A stretch of 63,037 nt of DNA from an uncultured Persicobacter sp. Its GTDB lineage: Bacteria; Bacteroidota; Bacteroidia; Cytophagales; Cyclobacteriaceae. Below are positions 24,689 to 32,271 of this stretch, piece after piece. The notes below the pieces were generated by a model that had not been told where the DNA came from, made no database searches, and was given only the letters and a program-made list of their open reading frames with translations. The stretch is from positions 1 through 63,037 of the forward strand of contig CANMKE010000029.1 in assembly GCA_947498325.1 (NCBI GenBank), given 5' to 3'. Numbering within the stretch: the stretch's first letter is position 1; the number at the start of each line of letters is the position of its first letter. The translations under genes were made by a program, and so were the position numbers.

Positions 24689-25522
24689 ATGCCGATCACA
24701 GTATCTTCCATCTATGTCTATCCCATCAAATCGTTGGGTGCTATTTCTCTCAATAAAGTACAAGTTGAAGAAGAAGGGCTTCAATATGATCGGCGATGGA
24801 TGCTCGTCGATGAAAATGGCCGATTCATGACCCAGCGAACCCTTTCGGTCATGGCTCAATTGCTCCCAGAAATCAGCCCTCAGGGCCTGAAAGTAACCCA
24901 CCGTATTGGGGGGGATGCCCTCCACGTTCCATATGAGGCGGAAGGCCCTATGCGAACCGTGAAAATTTGGGACGACGAACTGGAGGCACAGGAGGTCAAT
25001 GAGGCTTGTAATGCCTGGTTTTCGGAAAAACTCAACAAGCCTTGCGCTTTGGTTCAGCTGCCCAATAACCGCCAACGAATGGCTTCAAAAAAATACACTG
25101 AAGATGATGAAGTAGCAGTAAGCTTCGCGGACGGTTTCCCGATCCTGATCGCCAACGAGGCAAGTCTGGAAGATTTGGCGCAAAAAAGCGGCATGGCATT
25201 GGAAATGGAGCGTTTCCGACCAAATATTGTGGTGAGCGGTGCACAAGCATGGGAAGAAAACACATGGAAAGAGCTACAAATCAATCAGCTAACACTCATG
25301 GGTGCGAAGCCATGTGGCCGATGTAAAGTGACTACCCTGAACCCAAAAACGGGCGAAAAAACAGGAAATGAGCCTTTAAAAACCCTCATGAAATTACGCA
25401 ACTGGAAAGATAACGGCATTTTTGGGGAAAACTGTTACTCCCTTGACGATGGCGAAATCAAGCTGGGCTACTTACTGACTGTTGTTGAAAAAAAGGAAAA
25501 TCCTGTAAAAACAATTGGTTGA
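24689..25522 (+). CDS. MOSC domain protein
   Basis: This 277-residue protein has an N-terminal MOSC beta-barrel domain (about 1-115, SSIYVYPIKSLGAISLNKVQVEEEGLQYDRRWMLVD) and a C-terminal MOSC domain (about 120-270). The conserved cysteine lies in GAKPCGRCKVTTLNPKTGEK. Relatives bind molybdenum cofactor, either carrying sulfur to it or working like the mARC and YcbX reductases on N-hydroxylated compounds. Unlike some YcbX proteins it has no ferredoxin domain. It is a single gene divergent from the M42 peptidase. The exact substrate is unknown. Confidence 0.88.
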   Translation: MPITVSSIYVYPIKSLGAISLNKVQVEEEGLQYDRRWMLVDENGRFMTQRTLSVMAQLLPEISPQGLKVTHRIGGDALHVPYEAEGPMRTVKIWDDELEAQEVNEACNAWFSEKLNKPCALVQLPNNRQRMASKKYTEDDEVAVSFADGFPILIANEASLEDLAQKSGMALEMERFRPNIVVSGAQAWEENTWKELQINQLTLMGAKPCGRCKVTTLNPKTGEKTGNEPLKTLMKLRNWKDNGIFGENCYSLDDGEIKLGYLLTVVEKKENPVKTIG

Positions 25523-25616
25523 TATTCACCCTAAATAATACACCACCCCATCTTATGTAAGGTAACATCAGCGCGTTAACATAGTAGAAAAGGTTACCCC
25601 CCAAAACTATACTACT

Positions 25617-25850
25617 ATGTTAACACCATTTTTTTCAAATACCCTCCCTGCTATGCAGTTCGCTCAATCGTTCGACCAATATGCAATATCTGTATTGCCA
25701 AACCCCTCTTTGTTGGTGAGCAGTATTGGTTTCTCCTCGACCCCTCCTACAGCGGACAACATTCCCGTTGTACCCATTAATCAGGGAGTAGGCATTCTGA
25801 TACTTATCGGTTTAAGCCTGGCAATTTATAAACTCAAATTTTCAAAATAA
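25617..25850 (+). CDS. Small protein with a PIN/PID-CTERM-like sorting tail
   Basis: This 77-residue protein ends VPINQGVGILILIGLSLAI followed by YKLKFSK. That is P-I-N-x-G, a single hydrophobic helix and a short basic tail. The layout is that of the PID-CTERM sorting signals described in Bacteroidota, with Asn in place of Asp. The first 50 residues are polar, rich in Ser and Pro, and lack a clear Sec signal peptide, which is unexpected for a sorted surface protein. No exosortase-like gene is in the window. It has no close partner: a MOSC gene ends 95 bases before it and the SCO lipoprotein gene starts 125 bases after it. Confidence 0.5.
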   Translation: MLTPFFSNTLPAMQFAQSFDQYAISVLPNPSLLVSSIGFSSTPPTADNIPVVPINQGVGILILIGLSLAIYKLKFSK

Positions 25851-25974
25851 TGGACTTGCTGCTGAACGCCTGACCGTATCAGCCAAAAAGCCCTGCGCAA
25901 ATCATGGGCAATTTCTTCCTTTTTTAAACAGAAAGTGCTAACTCGAATGCATAACAATCAACATCAGCATTTCG

Positions 25975-26616
25975 ATGAAAAAGACCTTTATTCAACTATT
26001 TTTAGCGCTGGGGATTCTTTCTGCCTGTAACAGCAACAACGATAAACCATTGCCCATCCTCGGGCCGCGGACACCAGTGGAAACTACGGTAGATGGCAAG
26101 CTTACCCAGGATACCGTTTATCACAAAATTGGATCATTTTCCTTCCTCAACCAAGATTCAGTAACCGTCAGTAATGCAGACTATGACGGCAAAGTATATG
26201 TCGCGGATTTCTTCTTCACCACCTGCCCGACCATCTGCCCAATCATGAAAACACAGATGATTCGGGTTTACGAACATTTCAAAGACAACGATCAGGTAAA
26301 AATCCTGTCGCACTCCATCGACCCTGACCACGATAATGTAGCCGTTTTGCACAAATTTGCAAATCAGCTCGGGGTACAGGCTCCAAAGTGGAATTTTGTT
26401 ACTGGTGAGAAGCAAGATATCTATCGTGTTGGTCAGGAAAGTTATATGGTCAGTGCACTTGAAGACCCTGAAGCTCCAGGCGGGTTTATTCACAGTGGTG
26501 CATTCATCCTCGTCGATCAGCAAGGGCACATCCGAGGATTATATGATGGCACCAAAGAGGATCAGGTTGACCGACTCATCAACGACATCCCCAAACTGCT
26601 AAAATCGAAACCGTAG
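25975..26616 (+). CDS. SCO1/SenC-family lipoprotein
   Basis: This 213-residue lipoprotein has the signal MKKTFIQLFLALGILSAC with the lipobox LSAC. The thioredoxin-like domain carries the copper-binding pair in FFTTCPTICPIM and the distal ligand His in GGFIHSGAFILVD, so all three ligands of the SCO family are kept. The known role is copper delivery to, or thiol reduction of, the CuA site of cytochrome c oxidase, on the outer face of the cytoplasmic membrane. The gene stands alone, and no oxidase genes are nearby. A strong terminator lies 158 bases downstream. Confidence 0.93.
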   Translation: MKKTFIQLFLALGILSACNSNNDKPLPILGPRTPVETTVDGKLTQDTVYHKIGSFSFLNQDSVTVSNADYDGKVYVADFFFTTCPTICPIMKTQMIRVYEHFKDNDQVKILSHSIDPDHDNVAVLHKFANQLGVQAPKWNFVTGEKQDIYRVGQESYMVSALEDPEAPGGFIHSGAFILVDQQGHIRGLYDGTKEDQVDRLINDIPKLLKSKP

Positions 26617-26773
26617 CGATATAGCCTTCCATCCTACTGCAAATTTTAAGTTTTCAACACACCCTAAATGACAAGGGAAATATTGCGCTGATCAGGCAAA
26701 AAACAGGGCTGATCATCCAAATATTCTGCTGTCATCAATAATACTCAATAAGTATAACTTATTCCCCTCTTTT

Positions 26774-26808
26774 GAGGCTATCCAGAAACAGGATAGCCTC
26801 TTTTTTTT
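26774..26808 (+). terminator. Strong rho-independent terminator
   Basis: GAGGCTATCC pairs perfectly with GGATAGCCTC across a seven-base loop, and eight T follow. It lies in the roughly 300-base gap between the SCO and pirin genes; nothing else was recognised in that gap. Confidence 0.9.
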
Positions 26809-26920
26809 AGATGAAAGCGACTTATTTCAAGAAAATACAATACGCGTAACATTTTTTTAATCCAAATAGCAACCTCCACAATCTCCTGCCGTCCTAACCA
26901 ATAAACAATCAGACAAAACC

Positions 26921-27640
26921 ATGAAAACGACAATACACAAAGCAACAGAAAGAGGACATGCAAATCATGGGTGGCTCAATGCTCACCACAGCTTCAGCTT
27001 CGGCCAATGGTACGATCCTAAAAAAGTGCATTTTGGCGCACTCAGAGTCTTAAATGACGATATCATTGCTCCAGGCATGGGCTTTGGCACCCACCCTCAT
27101 GATAATATGGAGATTGTAACCATTCCGATGGAAGGGGAACTCAAGCACCGCGACAGCACAGGCAGGGAGGAAGTCATTCATGAAGGAGAAGTACAAATAA
27201 TGTCTGCGGGCTCAGGGATTCAACATTCTGAATTTAACCCGAACAAAGATCAGCACACGAACCTGTTACAAATCTGGGTGATTCCCGAAAAACGCAATAT
27301 AGAACCTCGCTACGATCAAAAAATATTTGCGCAGGAAGGCCGACAGAATCAATGGCAAACAGTAGTAAGCCCTTCGGACGAAAATGCCCTTTGGATCAAT
27401 CAGCAAGCAACCTTCGCGATCACCGAACTGGAAGCGGGAAAAGCGGTGGATTACCACCTGACAAAGCCCGAACACGGAATTTATCTGTTCGTAATGGAAG
27501 GAGAAATTTCGATGGGCAAAGATCTTACGCTCGGCAAACGGGATGCCGTAGGTATTGAAGCAAGCGAGCAAGTACAAATCACTGCGACGCAAAACAGTAA
27601 AGTCCTGCTGATCGAAATCCCGATGCTTGAATTGCACTAA
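26921..27640 (+). CDS. Pirin-family bicupin protein
   Basis: This 239-residue cytosolic bicupin matches the pirin/YhaK family. HHSFSFGQWYDPKKVHFGALRVLNDD opens the first cupin, and the metal ligands lie in FGTHPHDNMEIVTIPMEGEL and GSGIQHSEFNPN (three His and one Glu). The second cupin (about 140-239) is degenerate, as usual. Family members have quercetinase or redox-sensing roles; the substrate here is not known. The gene is transcribed alone. An imperfect hairpin, CCAAAACC...GGTTTTGG, follows at 27658-27687. Confidence 0.9.
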   Translation: MKTTIHKATERGHANHGWLNAHHSFSFGQWYDPKKVHFGALRVLNDDIIAPGMGFGTHPHDNMEIVTIPMEGELKHRDSTGREEVIHEGEVQIMSAGSGIQHSEFNPNKDQHTNLLQIWVIPEKRNIEPRYDQKIFAQEGRQNQWQTVVSPSDENALWINQQATFAITELEAGKAVDYHLTKPEHGIYLFVMEGEISMGKDLTLGKRDAVGIEASEQVQITATQNSKVLLIEIPMLELH

Positions 27641-27737
27641 AGTGCACAGCAGTACGCCAAAACCTGAATATCACTTCGGGTTTTGGTGTCATAAAATCAG
27701 TATTTCACTTTGCGCGGGCGAATAATTTGTTCATTTT

Positions 27738-27752
27738 TGCAATTATATTGCA
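27738..27752. promoter_or_regulatory. Operator-like palindrome TGCAAT-TAT-ATTGCA
   Basis: TGCAATTATATTGCA is a perfect inverted repeat with six-base arms, lying six bases before the TonB receptor start codon. Two near copies occur before the partner lipoprotein gene at 30114 and 30153. The size and layout fit a Fur-family (Zur or Fur) binding site. Its placement would block the ribosome site region or the start of transcription. Confidence 0.6.
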
Positions 27753-27758
27753 TAAACA

Positions 27759-30113
27759 ATGAAACAACTTTTACTGCTTTTCAGCCTATTTCTTTCCCAT
27801 CAAATCTTCGCCCAGCATCATGCGATCAAGGGGCAGGTATTGGATCATGACACCAAAACCCCCTTAATTGGTGTGGTGGTGTATATCAATGACGGACAAC
27901 TCAACACCCTCACCGATCTCAACGGCAGATACAATTTCCCCGAAGTTCCCGACGGTCACCATACCGTATTTGCCAGTTATCTGGGTTATTTGCCCAGCCG
28001 AAAGAACATCAATCTGCACCAAAATCACCAGAAATGTAATTTTATGCTTGAGCCTGAAATCAGGGAGCTTGAGCAGGTGATCATCAATGCCGAAGAAATA
28101 GAAAGACGCCGAAAGCAAAGCCAGACCATCACGGAAATCAGTGAGGAGGAACTGGAAAAACAACGGGGAAGCACCTTTGTGGATGCCCTTACCAAGCAGG
28201 CGGGAATCAACAGCCTGAGCACTGGCGTGGGGATCAGTAAACCTGTAATTCGTGGAATGTTCGGCAATCGGGTGATTGTCAATGATGGTGGCGTGAAGCA
28301 GGAAAGCCAGCAGTGGGGTTCCGACCATGGCCTGCCCATTGATAATTACAACAGCAACAGTGTCGAGATTATCAAAGGCCCAGCGAGTTTACTTTATGGC
28401 TCGGACGGTATCGGTGGTGTGGTTAAAATATCACTGGCCAAGGTCCCCACCCTCAACAGTTTTCACGGGCAGTTCACCACCAACTATCAATCAAATAATG
28501 ATGCCATAGGTTCAGGCCTGAAAATCAGTGGAAATCATCACGGATATTACTTCATTGCCGAGGGTTCTTACACCTCTTTCAATAACTACCGTGTCCCTGC
28601 TGACCAGTTTGAATACCTGGATTTTATCTTCCCCATTAAAGAGCAGACGCTCGTTAATACCAATGGCCACGACCAATCGGTGGGCTTGCAAGTAGGAACG
28701 GCAAAGAAATGGGGCCGACTGAACCTTGCGGTTTCCGATTTCCAGCAGACCGTCGGGCTTTTTCCTGGTGCGGTAGGCACTCCTTCTTTTGGCTGGCTCG
28801 ATGATTTCCCGATTTCCAGCAGGTGGCCAGAATTACCCATGCAGGTGAATCGGCACCAAAAAGCCATTTTCACCGCTGACCTCAAACTGAATGATGACTG
28901 GCTGAAAATCACCCTGGGGTTGCAGCAAAATAACCGACAGGAACGCTCCCGACCAGAAGCGCACCCTGCCGACCACCCAGAGTACAGATCCCCTGGCGAT
29001 GTGGCGCATGGGCTTAACCTGCGCAATTATTCCGCAGAAGCACTCTATAATCATCAGCAGGAGGGCTTCAACTGGAGTATTGGAATGGGCGGAAACTTTC
29101 AGCAACACCACTTCGATGGTTTTGAATTTTTACTGCCCAACTATATCAATACCAGTGTTTATGCCACCACTTTTTTTCAGAAAGACCTGAATGAAAAATG
29201 GAGCCTGAGCGGTGGCCTTCGTTATGACCTGTTCGCTTATCAGGTGGAGCAATTTAATGACAGCAGCCGATACAGCCCAGGGCAAAACAGTGGTTACTGG
29301 ATCAACAGAAGTCCACACATTGACCGCACCGAAGGCAATTGGTCGGGTGCCATAGGACTAAGTTACCGCCCCAGCGAACAATGGACTGCAAAAGTCAATT
29401 TTGGCAAAACGTTCCGTATGCCAACAGTGGCAGAACTGACCATGAACGGGGTGCATCATGGCACTTTCAGGCATGAGCAAGGCGATGCAAGCCTACAGGA
29501 AGAACGGGGTTATCAGGTGGACCTCGGGCTCGCTTTCAGTACTGAGCAGTGGCATGTTGAGCTGAGTCCATTTTTCAACTATTTTGAAAATTATATCTTT
29601 CTCGGGCCCAGTGGACGGTTCTCGCCCCTACCCGATGCCGGACAAATTTACGACTATAAAGAGGCTGAAGCCATTCATGCTGGAGCGGAGTTTTCGGTGA
29701 ACTATCAGCCGACCAACTACCTCAGTTTCAGCAATGCTTTTGAGTACCTTTACAACCTGAACCTGGACACCAACCTGCCGCTGCCTTTTACGCCACCAGC
29801 GTCCAATTATGTGGAATTCAGTTACCATTGGAGGCACCGATCGCAGTTTGAAGACCTGTACATTGGGGCGGGACACCGTGCGACGGCTGCGCAGGACAGG
29901 GTAGACAGAAATGAACGTACAACACCAGGTTATCAGCTTATTAACCTGCACGCTGGCATGAAAATCTGTATGCCTCATGTACAATATCATATTATGCTGA
30001 AAGTCGATAATCTGACCAATCAGACTTATATGAATCATTTAAGCAGATACCGTTTGCTGAACCTGCCAGAGCAGGGGCGAAATATCAGCCTGACCGTCAA
30101 GATGAATTTTTAA
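27759..30113 (+). CDS. TonB-dependent outer membrane receptor, probable metal uptake
   Basis: This 784-residue outer membrane receptor has the signal peptide MKQLLLLFSLFLSHQIFA. It is followed by a carboxypeptidase-regulatory-like domain (about 23-105, KGQVLDHDTKTPLIGVVVYI), the plug (about 115-235, with GISKPVIRGMFGNRVIVNDGG and IIKGPASLLYGSDGIGGVV) and a 22-strand barrel ending in aromatic NF. The plug has GSDHGLPIDN, like the ZnuD-type zinc receptors. His is frequent in outer loops (HPADHPEYRSPGDVAHG, HHGTFRHEQ). The neighbour encodes a His-rich lipoprotein under the same operator-like repeats, so zinc uptake is the best guess. The metal is not proven. Confidence 0.9.
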   Translation: MKQLLLLFSLFLSHQIFAQHHAIKGQVLDHDTKTPLIGVVVYINDGQLNTLTDLNGRYNFPEVPDGHHTVFASYLGYLPSRKNINLHQNHQKCNFMLEPEIRELEQVIINAEEIERRRKQSQTITEISEEELEKQRGSTFVDALTKQAGINSLSTGVGISKPVIRGMFGNRVIVNDGGVKQESQQWGSDHGLPIDNYNSNSVEIIKGPASLLYGSDGIGGVVKISLAKVPTLNSFHGQFTTNYQSNNDAIGSGLKISGNHHGYYFIAEGSYTSFNNYRVPADQFEYLDFIFPIKEQTLVNTNGHDQSVGLQVGTAKKWGRLNLAVSDFQQTVGLFPGAVGTPSFGWLDDFPISSRWPELPMQVNRHQKAIFTADLKLNDDWLKITLGLQQNNRQERSRPEAHPADHPEYRSPGDVAHGLNLRNYSAEALYNHQQEGFNWSIGMGGNFQQHHFDGFEFLLPNYINTSVYATTFFQKDLNEKWSLSGGLRYDLFAYQVEQFNDSSRYSPGQNSGYWINRSPHIDRTEGNWSGAIGLSYRPSEQWTAKVNFGKTFRMPTVAELTMNGVHHGTFRHEQGDASLQEERGYQVDLGLAFSTEQWHVELSPFFNYFENYIFLGPSGRFSPLPDAGQIYDYKEAEAIHAGAEFSVNYQPTNYLSFSNAFEYLYNLNLDTNLPLPFTPPASNYVEFSYHWRHRSQFEDLYIGAGHRATAAQDRVDRNERTTPGYQLINLHAGMKICMPHVQYHIMLKVDNLTNQTYMNHLSRYRLLNLPEQGRNISLTVKMNF

Positions 30114-30128
30114 TGCAACTTTATTGCA
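30114..30128. promoter_or_regulatory. Operator-like repeat, copy 2
   Basis: TGCAACTTTATTGCA starts right after the receptor stop codon and matches TGCAAT-N3-ATTGCA with one mismatch in the left arm. It lies 70 bases before the lipoprotein start, suggesting that this gene also has its own regulated promoter. Confidence 0.5.
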
Positions 30129-30152
30129 AAAAGGTTGCTTCATTCATGAAGA

Positions 30153-30167
30153 TGCAATAAGTTTGCA
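30153..30167. promoter_or_regulatory. Operator-like repeat, copy 3
   Basis: TGCAATAAGTTTGCA matches the same pattern with one mismatch and extends to ATGCAA...TTGCAT, a perfect outer palindrome. It lies 30 bases before the start of the His-rich lipoprotein gene. A further dyad, TTCAT-TC-ATGAA, lies just upstream of it. Confidence 0.5.
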
Positions 30168-30197
30168 TATACAAAATCACAATAACATCAATTTATC

Positions 30198-30695
30198 ATG
30201 AAGAAATTAAGCTTATGGGCATTGGCCTGCCTGATCTTTTGTGCTTGTAGCAGTAACTCAGAAAATGAATTACAGGCACCAACAGTAAAAATCATTCAGC
30301 TGGCGAATGAAACCGAAGAGCACGACGGTCATGAAATGGCATTGGTAGAAGCTGGAGAAGAGCTCTATTTGAATGCAGCACTGAATGCCGAAAATGGTAT
30401 TAAGAGTTATAAAATTGACATCCACTTTGGCGAAGGACATGACCATGACCACCGTGTGAAATCAACAGGTAAAGAGTGGCAATATGCTCAAACTGTTGAA
30501 GTAGACGGAAATCCTAAAACGCTTTCTATTGATGAGAACATTGTAACCGTACCTGAAATGATCGACGGTGAAGAAATTGCTGAAGGTAAATACCACTTCG
30601 CTATTTATGTGATCGATCAACTGGGTAATGAAGATAAAACATTCCAGGATTTACTGATCCACCATCACGAGCACGATCACGATCACGACCATTAA
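30198..30695 (+). CDS. His-rich DUF4625-type lipoprotein, probable metal binding
   Basis: This 165-residue lipoprotein has the signal MKKLSLWALACLIFCAC with Cys17. The mature part has His clusters at EEHDGHEM, HFGEGHDHDHR and the C-terminal tail HHHEHDHDHDH, set in an immunoglobulin-like strand pattern that fits DUF4625. The clusters would bind several zinc or similar ions. It follows the TonB receptor by 84 bases, and two operator-like repeats shared with the receptor gene stand in that gap. It probably gathers or buffers the metal on the outer membrane for the receptor. A terminator follows. Confidence 0.85.
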   Translation: MKKLSLWALACLIFCACSSNSENELQAPTVKIIQLANETEEHDGHEMALVEAGEELYLNAALNAENGIKSYKIDIHFGEGHDHDHRVKSTGKEWQYAQTVEVDGNPKTLSIDENIVTVPEMIDGEEIAEGKYHFAIYVIDQLGNEDKTFQDLLIHHHEHDHDHDH

Positions 30696-30718
30696 TCGAT
30701 GATCATTACTGATGTAAC

Positions 30719-30756
30719 AAAAAAGCCATCCCACGCAAAACGGGATGGCTTTTTTT
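30719..30756. terminator. Terminator after the His-rich lipoprotein
   Basis: AAAAGCCATCCC pairs perfectly with GGGATGGCTTTT around a nine-base loop, with T residues after it and A residues before it. It can serve both the lipoprotein gene and the convergent gene at 30782. Confidence 0.88.
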
Positions 30757-30781
30757 AGATCAATTATTTTGACCGTGGGCG

Positions 30782-31360
30782 TTAAAAATCTTCATGAAGA
30801 TCATCTACCGCACGGAACTCATGCTTTTCCATGTTCAGGTATCGGCTCGCCGCCCAGTCCTGACCAAAGCCCCAGGCACCAAAAGCACCTCCAGTGGCAA
30901 ATAAAACCGCGGGGGCAATTCCTCCCGTAACAGCACCAGCGACAATCACCCCTGCACCTGCAAGAACACCACCGACTACATACTTCACACGGGCACCATT
31001 TCTTGCCCGACGGAAAAGCTCCATACGCTCCTCAGGATTCAATGGTCGGTTCACCTGATTGTTATAAGCAACATGCAAATTCCTCATGGAATTCTCTGTC
31101 AGGCTATTAACGGGCAAACTGATCAGCTTCCCCTGATGGTCCTGAAATTTCACCATACGTTTGGCCTGAAAATTCGAACTTTTCTTCGAGAATAATTTTT
31201 TCTTTTCTTTGGTTGCCGAGATACGAATAGAGCCTGGCACAGCAAAATACGTTTGGCGGTTTTTTGTCTCCAGGGTTACGTGATCCGCAATGCCCTCAAC
31301 CTGTGCGAAAGCTGATACGCTCATCAGTATGGCCATCGCCATTAAAAATAGATGTTTCAT
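30782..31360 (-). CDS. Secreted or membrane protein of unknown function
   Basis: This 192-residue protein has a Sec signal peptide (MKHLFLMAMAILMSVSAFAQ). A basic central region (TKEKKKLFSKKSSNFQAKR, about 50-68) leads to a long Gly/Ala-rich hydrophobic stretch at about 126-165 (VVGGVLAGAGVIVAGAVTGG then IAPAVLFATGGAFGAWGFG), which could form one or two membrane helices. It ends EFRAVDDLHEDF. No domain was recognised. The gene is single, convergent with the metal-uptake lipoprotein gene and divergent from comB. Confidence 0.65.
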   Translation of the reverse strand: MKHLFLMAMAILMSVSAFAQVEGIADHVTLETKNRQTYFAVPGSIRISATKEKKKLFSKKSSNFQAKRMVKFQDHQGKLISLPVNSLTENSMRNLHVAYNNQVNRPLNPEERMELFRRARNGARVKYVVGGVLAGAGVIVAGAVTGGIAPAVLFATGGAFGAWGFGQDWAASRYLNMEKHEFRAVDDLHEDF

Positions 31361-31515
31361 GTTGTGTTAGGTTTATCTTGCGTTAAGATATCATAATCCC
31401 CCCACACTACAAATTCAATCTTAAAAAATCAGCGGGAATCCTGCCCTCCTTTATAAGTTCGGTATTTCATAAATTCATTAGCTTGCGTAAATTGCACCCT
31501 CTAAAAATCTGATGT

Positions 31516-32220
31516 ATGAAGAATCTATCGATCTGTTTGACTCCCGAGCTCATTCACCTTTCCGACCTCAAGGGAAAGGTGGCCGTTGTTATTGATGTAT
31601 TGCGCGCCACCACCTGCATGGTAACAGGCATGGCCGAAGGCATCCCCTCCATTACCCCCATAGCACAGGTGGAAGAATGCAAAGCTTTGCAGGCCAAAGG
31701 CTACATTGCTGCTGCCGAACGCGGCGGAAAAAAAGTGGACGGCTTCGATATGGGTAACAGCCCATTTGATTATATGGAAGCGGCCAAAACGGGCAAAAAG
31801 GTAGCCGCCACAACCACTAACGGTACTTTGGCCATCAGTAAAGCCGCTGCCGCAGACGAAATTCTGATCGGTGCTTTTGTTAACCTCGACGCCATTATTT
31901 CCTACCTGAAAGCACAGGAAAAAGATGTTGTGATGGTTGCTGCTGGATGGCAAGGGAACTTCAACCTTGAAGACAGCCTTTTTGCAGGCGCGGTCGCAGC
32001 GGGACTTGAGGGGGAATTTGAACTTGAAGATGATGCCGCCCTGGCCACAAAAGTGATGTATCAGGCCGTAAAAAATGACCTTGCAGGATTTTTGGCGCAA
32101 TCTGCACATGCCAAACGCCTTGCCAAGATGGATATTCAAAAAGACATCGACTTTGCCCTGACACTCAACACTTATAAAGTGGTGCCGATGGTTATTAATG
32201 GCGAGATCGTCCTCGCTTAG
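31516..32220 (+). CDS. comB: 2-Phosphosulfolactate phosphatase
   Basis: This 234-residue protein matches ComB, the Mg-dependent phosphatase that makes sulfolactate from 2-phosphosulfolactate. Typical segments are KVAVVIDVLRATTCMVTGMAEG, AAERGGKKVDGFDMGNSPFDY and AATTTNGTLAISKA. In methanogens it serves coenzyme M synthesis. Many bacteria carry comB without the rest of that pathway, and here no phosphosulfolactate synthase or sulfolactate dehydrogenase gene is next to it. A link to sulfonate or sulfonolipid metabolism is conceivable in this phylum but not shown. The next gene, topB, starts 51 bases downstream on the same strand. Confidence 0.9.
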   Translation: MKNLSICLTPELIHLSDLKGKVAVVIDVLRATTCMVTGMAEGIPSITPIAQVEECKALQAKGYIAAAERGGKKVDGFDMGNSPFDYMEAAKTGKKVAATTTNGTLAISKAAAADEILIGAFVNLDAIISYLKAQEKDVVMVAAGWQGNFNLEDSLFAGAVAAGLEGEFELEDDAALATKVMYQAVKNDLAGFLAQSAHAKRLAKMDIQKDIDFALTLNTYKVVPMVINGEIVLA

Positions 32221-32271
32221 CCAACAGCAAACCCTCCCTAAATTTTCATTCATCCTTTACTGCCCAAATTC

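Noticed and set aside
26778-26963. 61-codon minus-strand frame with hydrophobic residues before the pirin gene
   Set aside because: It begins inside the pirin gene and ends in the strong terminator of the plus strand; a chance frame.
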